Shown: piece by piece, positions 7,541 to 15,806 of the stretch | How positions within the stretch are numbered: position 1 is the stretch's first letter | How the letters are laid out: every line of letters begins with the position of its first letter | Assembly: GCA_009918425.1 (NCBI GenBank) | Contig: RGEC01000004.1 | Span: forward strand, 1-31,351 | DNA: 31,351 bases | Source of the DNA: Bacteroidota bacterium | GTDB lineage: Bacteria > Bacteroidota > Bacteroidia > NS11-12g > UBA955 | Reading direction: 5' to 3' | The notes under the pieces: generated by a model | The model's database searches: none | What the model was told of the DNA's origin: nothing | The model's input: only the letters and a program-made list of their open reading frames with translations | Position numbers and translations under genes: made by a program

Positions 7541-9382
7541 TCATTTACGCAGTTTGGGGTAGCGTACCACAGAAATTGCCATTGGTGAGACAGAAGGAAC
7601 CTGAAGACCTTTGGTTTCCGGATTCAGAATTACATTTCCATTTGCCCATATAGCAGGAATGTCGGGATACTTAGAAGGATTTATACTGAGCGGCATGTCA
7701 GATTGATTTACAAAAACGCCCAATATTTCTTTATCTCCTTCCATAAAGAATGCAAAAAGTCCTTTCTCAGGAATGTACTGAGTGCGCTTACCTTTACTAA
7801 ACAATTCCGCATAATCCGAACGAATGCGGGACAGATTCCTGATATAATTGAACATGTCAAGCTGCTCCGCGCTGAGACCCTCTTCCGAAAATCCATTTTT
7901 CAGATCTCCCTTCCAACCACCGGGTGCATCCCTGCGTATAGCGCCGTGAGCTCCTGTATCAGTCATGAGCCATTCTGTGCCATAAAACACGCATGGAATG
8001 CCACGGCTCATATACATAAGACCCAGCGCCATTTTGGTTTTGGATATGTTTTTTCCAAAGGTGGCATGCATGCGGTTTAAATCATGGTTATCGGCAAACG
8101 TTACCAGCATTTCAGGATTTCGGTAAACGTAATCGGAAGCCATCAAGTAATACAATCTGCTAATGCCTGTATTCCAGCCAAAAGACTCATTCAAAGCCTG
8201 ATGCAAACCAAAACAAAATTGAAAGTCGGTTACAGCATCCGGTAAGCCTACCTGAGATTTTGGATAAATATTGGGCGCAAATACCGATTGGGCTGCCAGG
8301 GTGTGTTCCCAGGTTTCTCCGAAAACAAACAGACTTGGAAACGCCTTTTTCAGATCGAAATTCAGTCGGACGAGAAAATCGGGTTGTGAATAGGGGTATG
8401 TATCCACACGCAATCCTGAAGCGGAAGTATTTGCCACCCACCATAATGTATTTTGAATTAGATAACGCTGAACATGCAGATTATTCTGGTTTAAATCAGG
8501 CATATGATGGTCGAACCAGCCCTCCAACATGGTTTTGACCTCCGATTTTGCCGCATAGGGATCGCTCAGGGACGCCACACGGTAATTGGTGCGGAAAAAG
8601 GTATCGCGAAAATTAAACCAGTCATGGGAAATCAGTTTTTTAAATAAAGCGTGCTCATTGCCCACATGATTATAAACCACGTCCGGCACCCATTTTATAC
8701 CCATATTGCGACTCTTATCCGCCAGTTTCAGGTATTCATCCATGCTACCGTACCTGGGATCAATACGGTAATGATCGGTGCAGGCATAACCGTGGTAGCT
8801 CTGTGTTGGCTGATTGTTCACAAGCAGTGGCGTCATCCAAAGCGCATTAAAACCCAATTTTTTTAAATGTTCAAGGTTAGCGGAAATACCGGCAATATCG
8901 CCGCCATGCCTGCCGTGCAGGGCGCTCCTGTCGGCCATTTCCAACATGCCTGTAATGTTGTCGTTACTGTCATTCCCATTAGCAAAACGATCGGGCATAA
9001 GCAGATACATGCGATCTGCGGGACTCATCATTACACCCGGCATTGGCTTCTCTTTCACTGCATAACGGAATTTGCATTTATGTCCGTTCAGGAAAGTTTC
9101 AATAGTAAAATCTCCCTGTTTTGGTCTCATAGAAACATACACAATTCGGTAACCGGGATTGATTCCATTTGCCTCTGAAATCAGGCGGGGGCCTCCTTTT
9201 ACGGTAATTTTTGCCAAATGTATAGAATCACCATACAACAGAAGCTGAAGTTGTTCTTGCCCCATGTTTTTAAACCAGAAAGGAGGATCACACCGTCTGA
9301 CATGCTGCGCCTTCAAGGAACAAGTCAGAACTGCACTGAGTATAAAAACAAAACATTGCTTCCGGTAAAAAAACTTCATCAT
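7541..9382 (-). CDS. SusA-like GH13 cyclomaltodextrinase/neopullulanase
   Basis: The 613-aa product starts with a signal peptide (hydrophobic residues 10-22, then SLKAQ), so it should be periplasmic. Residues 27-110 form the N-terminal beta domain typical of cyclomaltodextrinases. The GH13 catalytic set is complete: region I DVVYNH (234-239), region II GLRVDTYPY with nucleophile D327, region III FGETW with acid/base E356, and region IV FADNHD with D434. The C-terminal beta domain ends VVRYPKLRK, with no sorting domain. It should hydrolyse cyclodextrins, pullulan or maltodextrins to maltose, which the neighbouring transporter can import. The gene is divergent from the secreted starch-binding gene at 9486 with operator 3 between them. 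A second in-frame ATG at 9379 could also serve as start. Confidence 0.93.
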   Translation of the reverse strand: MMKFFYRKQCFVFILSAVLTCSLKAQHVRRCDPPFWFKNMGQEQLQLLLYGDSIHLAKITVKGGPRLISEANGINPGYRIVYVSMRPKQGDFTIETFLNGHKCKFRYAVKEKPMPGVMMSPADRMYLLMPDRFANGNDSNDNITGMLEMADRSALHGRHGGDIAGISANLEHLKKLGFNALWMTPLLVNNQPTQSYHGYACTDHYRIDPRYGSMDEYLKLADKSRNMGIKWVPDVVYNHVGNEHALFKKLISHDWFNFRDTFFRTNYRVASLSDPYAAKSEVKTMLEGWFDHHMPDLNQNNLHVQRYLIQNTLWWVANTSASGLRVDTYPYSQPDFLVRLNFDLKKAFPSLFVFGETWEHTLAAQSVFAPNIYPKSQVGLPDAVTDFQFCFGLHQALNESFGWNTGISRLYYLMASDYVYRNPEMLVTFADNHDLNRMHATFGKNISKTKMALGLMYMSRGIPCVFYGTEWLMTDTGAHGAIRRDAPGGWKGDLKNGFSEEGLSAEQLDMFNYIRNLSRIRSDYAELFSKGKRTQYIPEKGLFAFFMEGDKEILGVFVNQSDMPLSINPSKYPDIPAIWANGNVILNPETKGLQVPSVSPMAISVVRYPKLRK

Positions 9383-9422
9383 TTGTTAAAATTACTTCAA
9401 CAAAGAAAAAAAAATTATTTCA

Positions 9423-9441
9423 AAGTGTCTGAATTACACTT
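9423..9441. promoter_or_regulatory. Putative NrtR-type operator 3
   Basis: Perfect 6-bp inverted repeat AAGTGT-N7-ACACTT, the same architecture as the sites at 5287 and 6098. It lies in the 103-bp gap between the divergent SusA-like gene and the secreted starch-binding gene, just upstream of the latter's -7 box. Confidence 0.7.
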
Positions 9442-9450
9442 ATTAATTTT

Positions 9451-9458
9451 TATTTTTG
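9451..9458 (+). promoter_or_regulatory. -7 box for the starch-binding protein gene
   Basis: TATTTTTG matches TAnnTTTG exactly, 27 bp before the ATG at 9486. The -33 position falls inside operator 3; a clear TTTG is not seen there. Confidence 0.55.
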
Positions 9459-9485
9459 CTTCTAGAACTAAACCATCAAACCAAC

Positions 9486-10790
9486 ATGATTAAAAACTAC
9501 CTGACCATTCTTGCATTTTCGGCAACAGCGGGCCTCTATGCACAAGCGGACGTTACGCTTAAGGTCGACGATCGAAACAACAAAACCAAAACCGCTATTA
9601 AATTTAAAGGCCAGTTCAACAACTGGACTGATGTTTCAGCTTATGACGATGGCACCAACGGCGACGCTACTGCCAATGACAACATCTGGTCGCTAAAGGT
9701 TGCCAGTGTGGCAGACGGAACCTACGAATGGGGTGCTGTAGACCAGGACGGCGCGTGGTTAACTCCAGGTGTACCTAACTATAAATTCACAGTTGCATCA
9801 GGGGCCGTTTCCGGTCAGGTTGAGATTGTTATTCCCAAAACCAAACCCACACACCCTGTGGTTTTCACCGTACGCGACCTGGCTAAAAAAGAATCAGGCG
9901 TAAAACTGAAAGGTTCAATGTTCGGATGGTCAAGCAAAGACATGTTCGACAATGGTACCAATGGCGATACCACTGCAGGTGACAATGTATGGACATTGAA
10001 AACTGATATCGAAGAGGGTAGCTGGGAATGGGGAATTGAAAACCAGTGCGGCTGGAAACTCGTTGGACCAAACCGTCAGTACACCGTTGCCGTTGGTGGC
10101 GCTGTAACAGGCAGTATTTCCTACAGCATTCCTGCACAAAGCACACCTAAAAATGTAACCTTCCGTGTATACATGGGTGACGTGATTGTGAATGCTGCAG
10201 GTCTTTACATTGCCGGTGACTTCCAGGATGCCGTTGCAGGTAAATCACTGTGTAACTGGAGCAAAGACACACTTCGCCTCACAGACGCCGACAAAAATGA
10301 TGTATACGACTTGACCGTAAGCCTCTCACCCGGATCATACCAGTACAAGTATTTCAACGGCCGTGGAGGTGATAAGGACGGCGAAACCGGCAACTTCAAA
10401 ACCGGTGGTTGTGGTAATGATAATGGTCTGGGTGGTTTCAACCGTACCATCGACCTGAGTGGTCTTACCAAAGATACCGTTCTGGTAATCTATAGATACG
10501 ATAGCTGTTCAACCTATAAGTTGCCAACTACAGGCATCAGAAAATCAAACAGTGTTTTCAAAGGTATTTATCCTAACCCTGCTACAGCTTCTGCCAATGT
10601 TTCGTTCACTAACAAAAACATTGCACACGTAGTAGAATTGTTTGATATTTCCGGTAAAGTGATTGCCAAAAATAATTTTGCTGCAGGAGTAAATTATGGT
10701 ACTATCATGAAACCTGCTGCAGGAACTTACTTTGTGAAAGTTTCCTCTGCTGACGGAGCTACAGCCACCACAACCCTGGTGTTTGAATAA
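9486..10790 (+). CDS. Secreted multi-module starch-binding-like protein with T9SS C-terminal domain
   Basis: 434 aa from the ATG at 9486; a TTG extension upstream would begin in the -7 box and was rejected. A signal peptide ends near residue 20 (GLYAQ-ADV). Residues 21-118 and 122-217 are two related beta-sandwich modules sharing FKGQFNNW / LKGSMFGW, DDGTNGDATANDNIW / DNGTNGDTTAGDNVW and YEWGAVDQ / WEWGIENQ. Residues 222-345 form a third, longer carbohydrate-module-like domain (AGDFQDA, then YQYKYFNG). Residues 350-434 are a T9SS type-A sorting domain (IYPNPATA, LFDISGKVI, AGTYFVKVS, ending LVFE). There is no catalytic domain. I infer a surface or released starch-binding protein related to CBM20/CBM48-type E-set modules. 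A strong terminator follows. Confidence 0.82.
   Translation: MIKNYLTILAFSATAGLYAQADVTLKVDDRNNKTKTAIKFKGQFNNWTDVSAYDDGTNGDATANDNIWSLKVASVADGTYEWGAVDQDGAWLTPGVPNYKFTVASGAVSGQVEIVIPKTKPTHPVVFTVRDLAKKESGVKLKGSMFGWSSKDMFDNGTNGDTTAGDNVWTLKTDIEEGSWEWGIENQCGWKLVGPNRQYTVAVGGAVTGSISYSIPAQSTPKNVTFRVYMGDVIVNAAGLYIAGDFQDAVAGKSLCNWSKDTLRLTDADKNDVYDLTVSLSPGSYQYKYFNGRGGDKDGETGNFKTGGCGNDNGLGGFNRTIDLSGLTKDTVLVIYRYDSCSTYKLPTTGIRKSNSVFKGIYPNPATASANVSFTNKNIAHVVELFDISGKVIAKNNFAAGVNYGTIMKPAAGTYFVKVSSADGATATTTLVFE
9546..10136 (+). repeat. Tandem duplicated module in the starch-binding protein
   Basis: Two diverged copies of about 290 bp (roughly 9546-9839 and 9849-10136) encode the paired modules described in the gene at 9486. 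The best-conserved part is the acidic loop NGTNGDxTAxDNxW, which looks like a calcium-binding or turn motif. The copies differ at many bases, so the duplication is old. Confidence 0.75.
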
Positions 10791-10806
10791 TTGATATTTT
10801 CCCTAC

Positions 10807-10843
10807 AAAAAGGCAACTTTTATGACAAAAGTTGCCTTTTTTT
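10807..10843 (+). terminator. Strong intrinsic terminator
   Basis: A perfect 15-bp stem (left arm 10807-10821, right arm 10827-10841, centre GGCAACTTTT) with a 5-nt loop ends in a T run. It lies 16 bp after the stop of the starch-binding gene. The ATG at 10822 is in the loop and is not a gene start. Because the stem is A/T-symmetrical at its base it may work in both directions. Confidence 0.9.
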
Positions 10844-10847
10844 ATGT

Positions 10848-10855
10848 TATTTTTG
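10848..10855 (+). promoter_or_regulatory. -7 box for the secreted amylase gene
   Basis: TATTTTTG matches TAnnTTTG exactly, 11 bp before the ATG at 10867 and directly after the terminator. No convincing TTTG is seen about 20 bp upstream, where the terminator stem lies. The gene may therefore have its own promoter or depend on readthrough. Confidence 0.45.
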
Positions 10856-10866
10856 AGAACAAAGTC

Positions 10867-13629
10867 ATGTCAAAAATATATACTATCGTTTTCTCATTTT
10901 TGTTGAGCACTCAAGCTTTTGCACAAATGTCATTAGATCCTGTTTTTGCTTCACAAAATGACAGTGTTACAATCATCTATGATGCCACTAAAGGAAACGG
11001 CGCATTAAAAGATTTGGGGCCACCCGATGTGTATATCCACACCGGTGTAATAACCAACTTAAGCACCGGAAACTCAGACTGGCGCTATGTAAAAGGCGTT
11101 TGGGGAACCGATGATTTACCCCGAAAGATGACCTACATGGGAAGTAATATATACAAAATCAAAATTTACATACCTACTTTTTACGGCGTTCCAGGGGGCG
11201 AAACCATCAAGAAAATAGCAGCCGTATTTCGCAACAAGGCAGGAGATAAGGTAGGCAGAAATGCTGACGGAACCGATATCTACGCCGATATATTTCCTCC
11301 GGGTCTGAAGATCAGCTTTACTAAACCCGCCGAAATTCCGGGTATTTTTGAAACAACTGATAATATCACATTCGAAGCCAAAGCTTCAGAAGCAGCCAAA
11401 ATTACTTTCTTGGAAAATGGCGTGCAGCTTGACACACAGACTACCACCACTTTCACCAAAAGCCTCACCGGCAGATCTGCAGGACGTTACATGTATGTAG
11501 TACGCGCACAAAAAGGAAGTCTCTCGGCCAGCGACACCCTGTATATTTCCATCAACCCTGGAGTGACTGCAGAAGCGCTACCCGCAGGCATGGTAGACGG
11601 AGCCAATTATATCAATGATTCCACATTGCTCTTCTCTTTGGTGGCACCGGGCAAAAATTACGCTTATGTAATCGGAGATTTTAACAATTGGCAGCCATTA
11701 CCGGCCTATTTCATGAAGAAAACACCCGACGGAAATCGATGGTGGCTAAGGGTTTCAGGACTTAAAAAAGGTCAACAATACGGATATCAGTATCTGGTGG
11801 ATGGCTTGCTGAGAGAAGCAGATCCCCTGAGTGAACTTATATTAGACAATTGGAACGACCCCTTCGTAAACAAATCCGATTTCCCGGGATTGCCGAATTA
11901 TCCTGCAGGCAAAACCACAGGTTTGGTTTCGGTAATTCAGCCGGGAAAATCTGCCTATGCATGGAAACATGATACCTTCACAGTAAGGAATGCAGGCCAA
12001 CTCAACATATATGAACTGCACATACGCGACTTTATTGCCGCTCACGCATATACCGTATTAAAAGACACCCTTCCCTACCTGAAAAAACTGGGAGTCACTG
12101 CCATTAAACTCATGCCGGTCAATGAATTTGAAGGAAATTCCAGCTGGGGATACAACGTATCATACCACATGGCACTTGATAAATACTACGGTAATGCCAA
12201 TCAACTGAAAGCCTTTATTGACGAGTGCCATAAACAAGGTATTGCGGTTATTCTGGATGTTGTTTTCAATCACGTTTTCGGACAAAGTACCCTTTGTCAT
12301 CTGTATTGGAACAGCACACTGAACCAGCCGGCTGACAACAATCCCTGGTTAAATCCCGTGGCCAAACATGATTTTAATGTCGGGTATGATTTTAATCATG
12401 AAAGTCAGTTCACACAGCAGTACATGGACAGAACCCTGAAATACTGGTTGCAGGAGTTCAAGGCCGATGGATTTCGTTTTGATCTGTCCAAAGGATTCAC
12501 CCAAAAAAATACACTTGGAAATACAACTGCATGGGGGCAATATGACGGAAGCCGTATCTACCTGCTTAAACGCATGCGCGATGAAATCAGAAAATACGAC
12601 AATAATGCCGTACTTATCCTTGAACACTTTGCCGATAACAGCGAAGAAACCGAGCTGTCCAATGAAGGCTTCATGCTGTGGGGTAATGGGAATACAGCCT
12701 ATACAGAAGTCTCCATGGGTTATAATTATGATATATCTTGGTTCAGCAACTATAAAAACCGCGGTTGGAGCAAGCCAAACCTGGTATCATACATGGAAAG
12801 CCACGATGAGGAACGCATGATGTACAAAAATATCAATTTTGGGAATGCCAGTGGCAACTACAACATTAAGCTGACGCCAACAGGTCTTAAACGTTGTGAA
12901 ATGGCTACAGTACTGTTTTTCAGTGTGCCGGGACCCAAAATGGTATGGCAGTTTGGAGAACTCGGATATGATGTGAGCATCAGCACCAATGGCCGCACAG
13001 GCGAAAAACCTATCCGCTGGAATTACCTCACCGAACCCAATCGCCAAAGCCTGCAGCAGGTATATTCGACCATGATGAACCTACGAAATAAATACCCGGT
13101 TTTTCATACTACGTATAACAATTTTGACCTCAGCGGCAGGGTAAAAAAAGCCTGGCTGCAGTATTTTGACCACTATGTGCACGTTATTGCAAACACAGAC
13201 GTTATTTCAGTAAATACCACCTATGATTTTCACGATACAGGCAAATGGTTTGAAGTGTTCTCCGGCGACAGCCTGCGTGTTACAAATAAAAATATGCCTG
13301 TAACGCTTGCAGCAGGTGCCTACCGTCTGTTTACCAACAAAAGAATGGAATTACAGCCCAAAGCGCAAATCCCAAACAATACAGGCAGTGTAACTGGTTC
13401 ATCAGGAATTGTTGTGTTTCCTAACCCTGCTTCTGAAACCTTGCATCTGATTGCCCCGGAAAAATCCATGATTAGTGTGCGAGACGCTGCAGGTAGAATT
13501 ATTTACGTTGGTAGTGCCGATATGAATGGTTTGAATATACATGCAGGCAGCTGGCCGAACGGGGTATATTTTATACATGGACAATCACAATCAAGAAGCT
13601 GGTTGGTTAAATCCCTTATTCAGCACTAA
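10867..13629 (+). CDS. Secreted GH13 alpha-amylase with N-terminal beta modules and T9SS C-terminal domain
   Basis: 920 aa from the ATG at 10867, chosen because the upstream ATG is in a terminator loop. A signal peptide ends at AFAQ (residue 20). Residues 25-150 are a beta-rich module (SVTIIYDATKGNGAL, then WRYVKGVWG) that may bind starch, and 150-232 is an Ig-like domain. Residues 250-330 are CBM48-like (VIGDFNNWQPLP, then YGYQYLVDG). The GH13 barrel is about 380-740 with all catalytic regions: DVVFNH (464-469), GFRFDLSKGF with nucleophile D539, LILEHFADN with E586, and MESHDEER with D647. The last 75 residues (VVFPNPASETLHL, then GVYFIHG) are a T9SS sorting domain. It should act outside the cell on starch or glycogen. 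Confidence 0.92.
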   Translation: MSKIYTIVFSFLLSTQAFAQMSLDPVFASQNDSVTIIYDATKGNGALKDLGPPDVYIHTGVITNLSTGNSDWRYVKGVWGTDDLPRKMTYMGSNIYKIKIYIPTFYGVPGGETIKKIAAVFRNKAGDKVGRNADGTDIYADIFPPGLKISFTKPAEIPGIFETTDNITFEAKASEAAKITFLENGVQLDTQTTTTFTKSLTGRSAGRYMYVVRAQKGSLSASDTLYISINPGVTAEALPAGMVDGANYINDSTLLFSLVAPGKNYAYVIGDFNNWQPLPAYFMKKTPDGNRWWLRVSGLKKGQQYGYQYLVDGLLREADPLSELILDNWNDPFVNKSDFPGLPNYPAGKTTGLVSVIQPGKSAYAWKHDTFTVRNAGQLNIYELHIRDFIAAHAYTVLKDTLPYLKKLGVTAIKLMPVNEFEGNSSWGYNVSYHMALDKYYGNANQLKAFIDECHKQGIAVILDVVFNHVFGQSTLCHLYWNSTLNQPADNNPWLNPVAKHDFNVGYDFNHESQFTQQYMDRTLKYWLQEFKADGFRFDLSKGFTQKNTLGNTTAWGQYDGSRIYLLKRMRDEIRKYDNNAVLILEHFADNSEETELSNEGFMLWGNGNTAYTEVSMGYNYDISWFSNYKNRGWSKPNLVSYMESHDEERMMYKNINFGNASGNYNIKLTPTGLKRCEMATVLFFSVPGPKMVWQFGELGYDVSISTNGRTGEKPIRWNYLTEPNRQSLQQVYSTMMNLRNKYPVFHTTYNNFDLSGRVKKAWLQYFDHYVHVIANTDVISVNTTYDFHDTGKWFEVFSGDSLRVTNKNMPVTLAAGAYRLFTNKRMELQPKAQIPNNTGSVTGSSGIVVFPNPASETLHLIAPEKSMISVRDAAGRIIYVGSADMNGLNIHAGSWPNGVYFIHGQSQSRSWLVKSLIQH

Positions 13630-13643
13630 AAAACAAACCTATC

Positions 13644-13672
13644 AAAACCCTGCTAAAATGGCAGGGTTTTTT
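13644..13672 (+). terminator. Intrinsic terminator after the secreted amylase
   Basis: Stem AAAACCCTGC (13644-13653) pairs with GCAGGGTTTT (13661-13670) across a 7-nt loop, followed by further T residues. It lies about 15 bp after the amylase stop and closes the starch locus. Confidence 0.85.
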
Positions 13673-13724
13673 GTTTCAGTATATACAAATTGTGCGAAAT
13701 GTAGCATTTGGCAGGTATAAATGT

Positions 13725-13732
13725 TAGCTTTG
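13725..13732 (+). promoter_or_regulatory. Likely -7 box for ftsH
   Basis: TAGCTTTG matches TAnnTTTG, 49 bp before the ftsH start. A TTTG at 13707-13710 is closer (14 bp) than the usual 19-21 bp, so the -33 element is uncertain. Confidence 0.45.
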
Positions 13733-13781
13733 TAGTGTATTTCTGTTTGGCTTAGCTTTTGCCGACAGATATTTTAACCCT

Positions 13782-15806
13782 ATGAGCGAAATTAACAATA
13801 ACAAACCCAAACCCGGTGGTTTTCGGTTTAATCCCTATTGGATTTATGGTATCATATTTATTGTGATGCTGGTACTTACATTCTTTCCCCGCAGTTCAGG
13901 ACGCAGCACCAACTGGAATGACGTGCGGGAAATGATTGTGCAGGGGGATGTTCAAAAACTCATTGTTGTAAATGAGCAAATCGTGGAAGTATACCTGAAA
14001 AAGGATTCTACCGGCAAGGATCAACATAAAAACAATGCCAAACAAGAAGATTTTCTGGGCGGAAGCCAGCCCAATTATTATTTTGAAATTGAAAAAGGAT
14101 ATTTCAACAACGAAATAAAAGACTTGAAAGAGGAGCTTAAGGAAAAGAAAATTCAAGCGCCGCCCATCAGCTACGAATCGCACAGCGACTTTGTTGGACA
14201 ACTCTTTCAATGGCTGTTCTTCATTGGCATTTTTCTCATTTTTTGGAGTATTCTCTTTCGCCGTGTGGGCGGTGGAGGCGGCGGCGGTGGCTCCAATATA
14301 TTTAGCATCGGCCGTGCCAGAGCCCAGCTGTTTGACAAAGACACAAAGGTCAATATTTCTTTCAAAGATGTAGCGGGACTTGAAGAAGCCAAGGTAGAAG
14401 TAATGGAAGTCGTTGATTTCCTTAAAAACCCTAAAAAATATACCAACCTGGGAGGTAAAATACCTAAAGGGGTATTGCTGGTAGGCCCTCCCGGAACAGG
14501 TAAAACCCTGCTGGCTAAGGCAGTTGCAGGAGAAGCAGGCGTGCCCTTCTTTTCGCTCTCCGGATCTGACTTCGTTGAAATGTTTGTAGGTGTCGGTGCA
14601 AGCCGTGTACGTGATTTGTTTAAACAGGCGAAGGAAAAAGCCCCTTGCATTATATTCATTGATGAAATTGACGCGGTAGGCCGCGCCCGTGGTAAAAACC
14701 TTGTACAAGGAAGCAATGACGAACGTGAAAACACCCTGAATCAGCTGCTGGCCGAAATGGATGGTTTTGGTACTGACAGCGGTGTTATAATTATGGCCGC
14801 GACCAACCGTCCCGACATTCTGGACAGCGCATTGTTGCGTCCGGGTCGCTTTGACAGGCAGATTTCTGTTGACAGACCCGATCTGGCCGGCAGAGAGCAA
14901 ATTTTTAAAGTACACCTGAAACCCCTCACCAAACTGGCAGGTGATGTGGATGCCCATAAACTTGCAGCACAAACTCCCGGATTTGCAGGTGCGGAAATTG
15001 CCAATGTGTGCAATGAAGCTGCACTGATTGCGGCCCGCCATGGCAAAGAGCATGTGGACATGCAGGATTTTCAGGATGCCATTGATCGTGTTATCGGTGG
15101 ACTGGAAAAGAAAAACAAAATAATTTCTCCGGAAGAAAAGCAGATTGTGGCTTACCATGAGGCAGGCCATGCCATTGCAGGCTGGTTCCTTGAAAATGCT
15201 GATCCGCTGCTGAAAGTGAGCATCGTGCCCCGCGGTGTTGCTGCTTTGGGCTACGCACAATATCTACCTAAAGAACAATACCTTTACCGCACAGAACAAT
15301 TGCTGGACTCAATGTGTATGACCTTGGGCGGCAGAGCTGCTGAGGATATTTTCTTCGGCAAAATCAGCACGGGGGCTCAGAATGACCTGGAACGCATTAC
15401 CAAAATGGCTTACAGCATGGTTACCATTTACGGCATGAGCGATAAGGTAGGTAACCTGTCTTTCTACGATCCTCAGGGCGAATACGGATATCAGAAGCCC
15501 TACAGCGAAAAAACATCGGAGCTGATCGATGAGGAAGTGCGCAGTATTATCGCCGGCGCCTACACGCGATGTAAAAACCTTCTCACAGAAAAGAAAGAAG
15601 AACTGAAAGCCGTTGCAGAAGAACTGCTGCAAAAGGAAATCCTGTTCCAGGCAGATCTGGAAAGGCTAATTGGCAAACGACCGTTCGAACAAAAGCCTGT
15701 ACTTGCCGCTGAAAACACGGAAAGTGCTACTGAAACTGCAATTCCCGAAACCACAGAACCGGAAGCATCCGCAGAAGACAGCCCCGTTATTGAGCCCGAA
15801 TCATAA
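13782..15806 (+). CDS. ftsH: ATP-dependent zinc metalloprotease FtsH
   Basis: The 674-aa product has full family architecture. Two membrane segments (about 20-36 and 141-158) flank the periplasmic domain. An eight-glycine linker (163-170) follows, as often seen in Bacteroidetes FtsH. The AAA domain has Walker A GPPGTGKT (235-242), Walker B IIFIDEID (290-297) and the second region of homology (ATNRPDILDSALLRPGRFDRQ split around 340-360). The protease site is HEAGH (459-463), with the distal Asp ligand in GAQNDLERIT near residue 530. It forms an inner-membrane hexamer that degrades damaged or regulatory membrane and cytosolic proteins. The C-terminal tail is Glu/Ala/Pro rich. Its end overlaps the start of the permease gene that follows, which suggests co-transcription. 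It has no visible link to the starch locus. Confidence 0.98.
   Translation: MSEINNNKPKPGGFRFNPYWIYGIIFIVMLVLTFFPRSSGRSTNWNDVREMIVQGDVQKLIVVNEQIVEVYLKKDSTGKDQHKNNAKQEDFLGGSQPNYYFEIEKGYFNNEIKDLKEELKEKKIQAPPISYESHSDFVGQLFQWLFFIGIFLIFWSILFRRVGGGGGGGGSNIFSIGRARAQLFDKDTKVNISFKDVAGLEEAKVEVMEVVDFLKNPKKYTNLGGKIPKGVLLVGPPGTGKTLLAKAVAGEAGVPFFSLSGSDFVEMFVGVGASRVRDLFKQAKEKAPCIIFIDEIDAVGRARGKNLVQGSNDERENTLNQLLAEMDGFGTDSGVIIMAATNRPDILDSALLRPGRFDRQISVDRPDLAGREQIFKVHLKPLTKLAGDVDAHKLAAQTPGFAGAEIANVCNEAALIAARHGKEHVDMQDFQDAIDRVIGGLEKKNKIISPEEKQIVAYHEAGHAIAGWFLENADPLLKVSIVPRGVAALGYAQYLPKEQYLYRTEQLLDSMCMTLGGRAAEDIFFGKISTGAQNDLERITKMAYSMVTIYGMSDKVGNLSFYDPQGEYGYQKPYSEKTSELIDEEVRSIIAGAYTRCKNLLTEKKEELKAVAEELLQKEILFQADLERLIGKRPFEQKPVLAAENTESATETAIPETTEPEASAEDSPVIEPES

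Noticed and set aside
9383..9422. Minus-strand promoter for the SusA-like gene
   Set aside because: Only partial TAnnTTTG matches at wrong spacing were found, so I did not call it, although operator 3 suggests one is present.
10822..10866. ATG at 10822 as start of the secreted amylase
   Set aside because: It lies in the loop of a perfect 15-bp terminator stem, and the signal peptide starts at the ATG at 10867.
14268..14295. GGC/GGT-rich tract in ftsH as a repeat expansion or assembly fault
   Set aside because: Poly-glycine after the second membrane span is common in Bacteroidetes FtsH.
13896..15260. Long minus-strand open frame opposite ftsH (454 codons)
   Set aside because: ftsH on the plus strand is certain, and the antisense translation is Cys/His/Phe-rich with no domain marks; it is a composition shadow.
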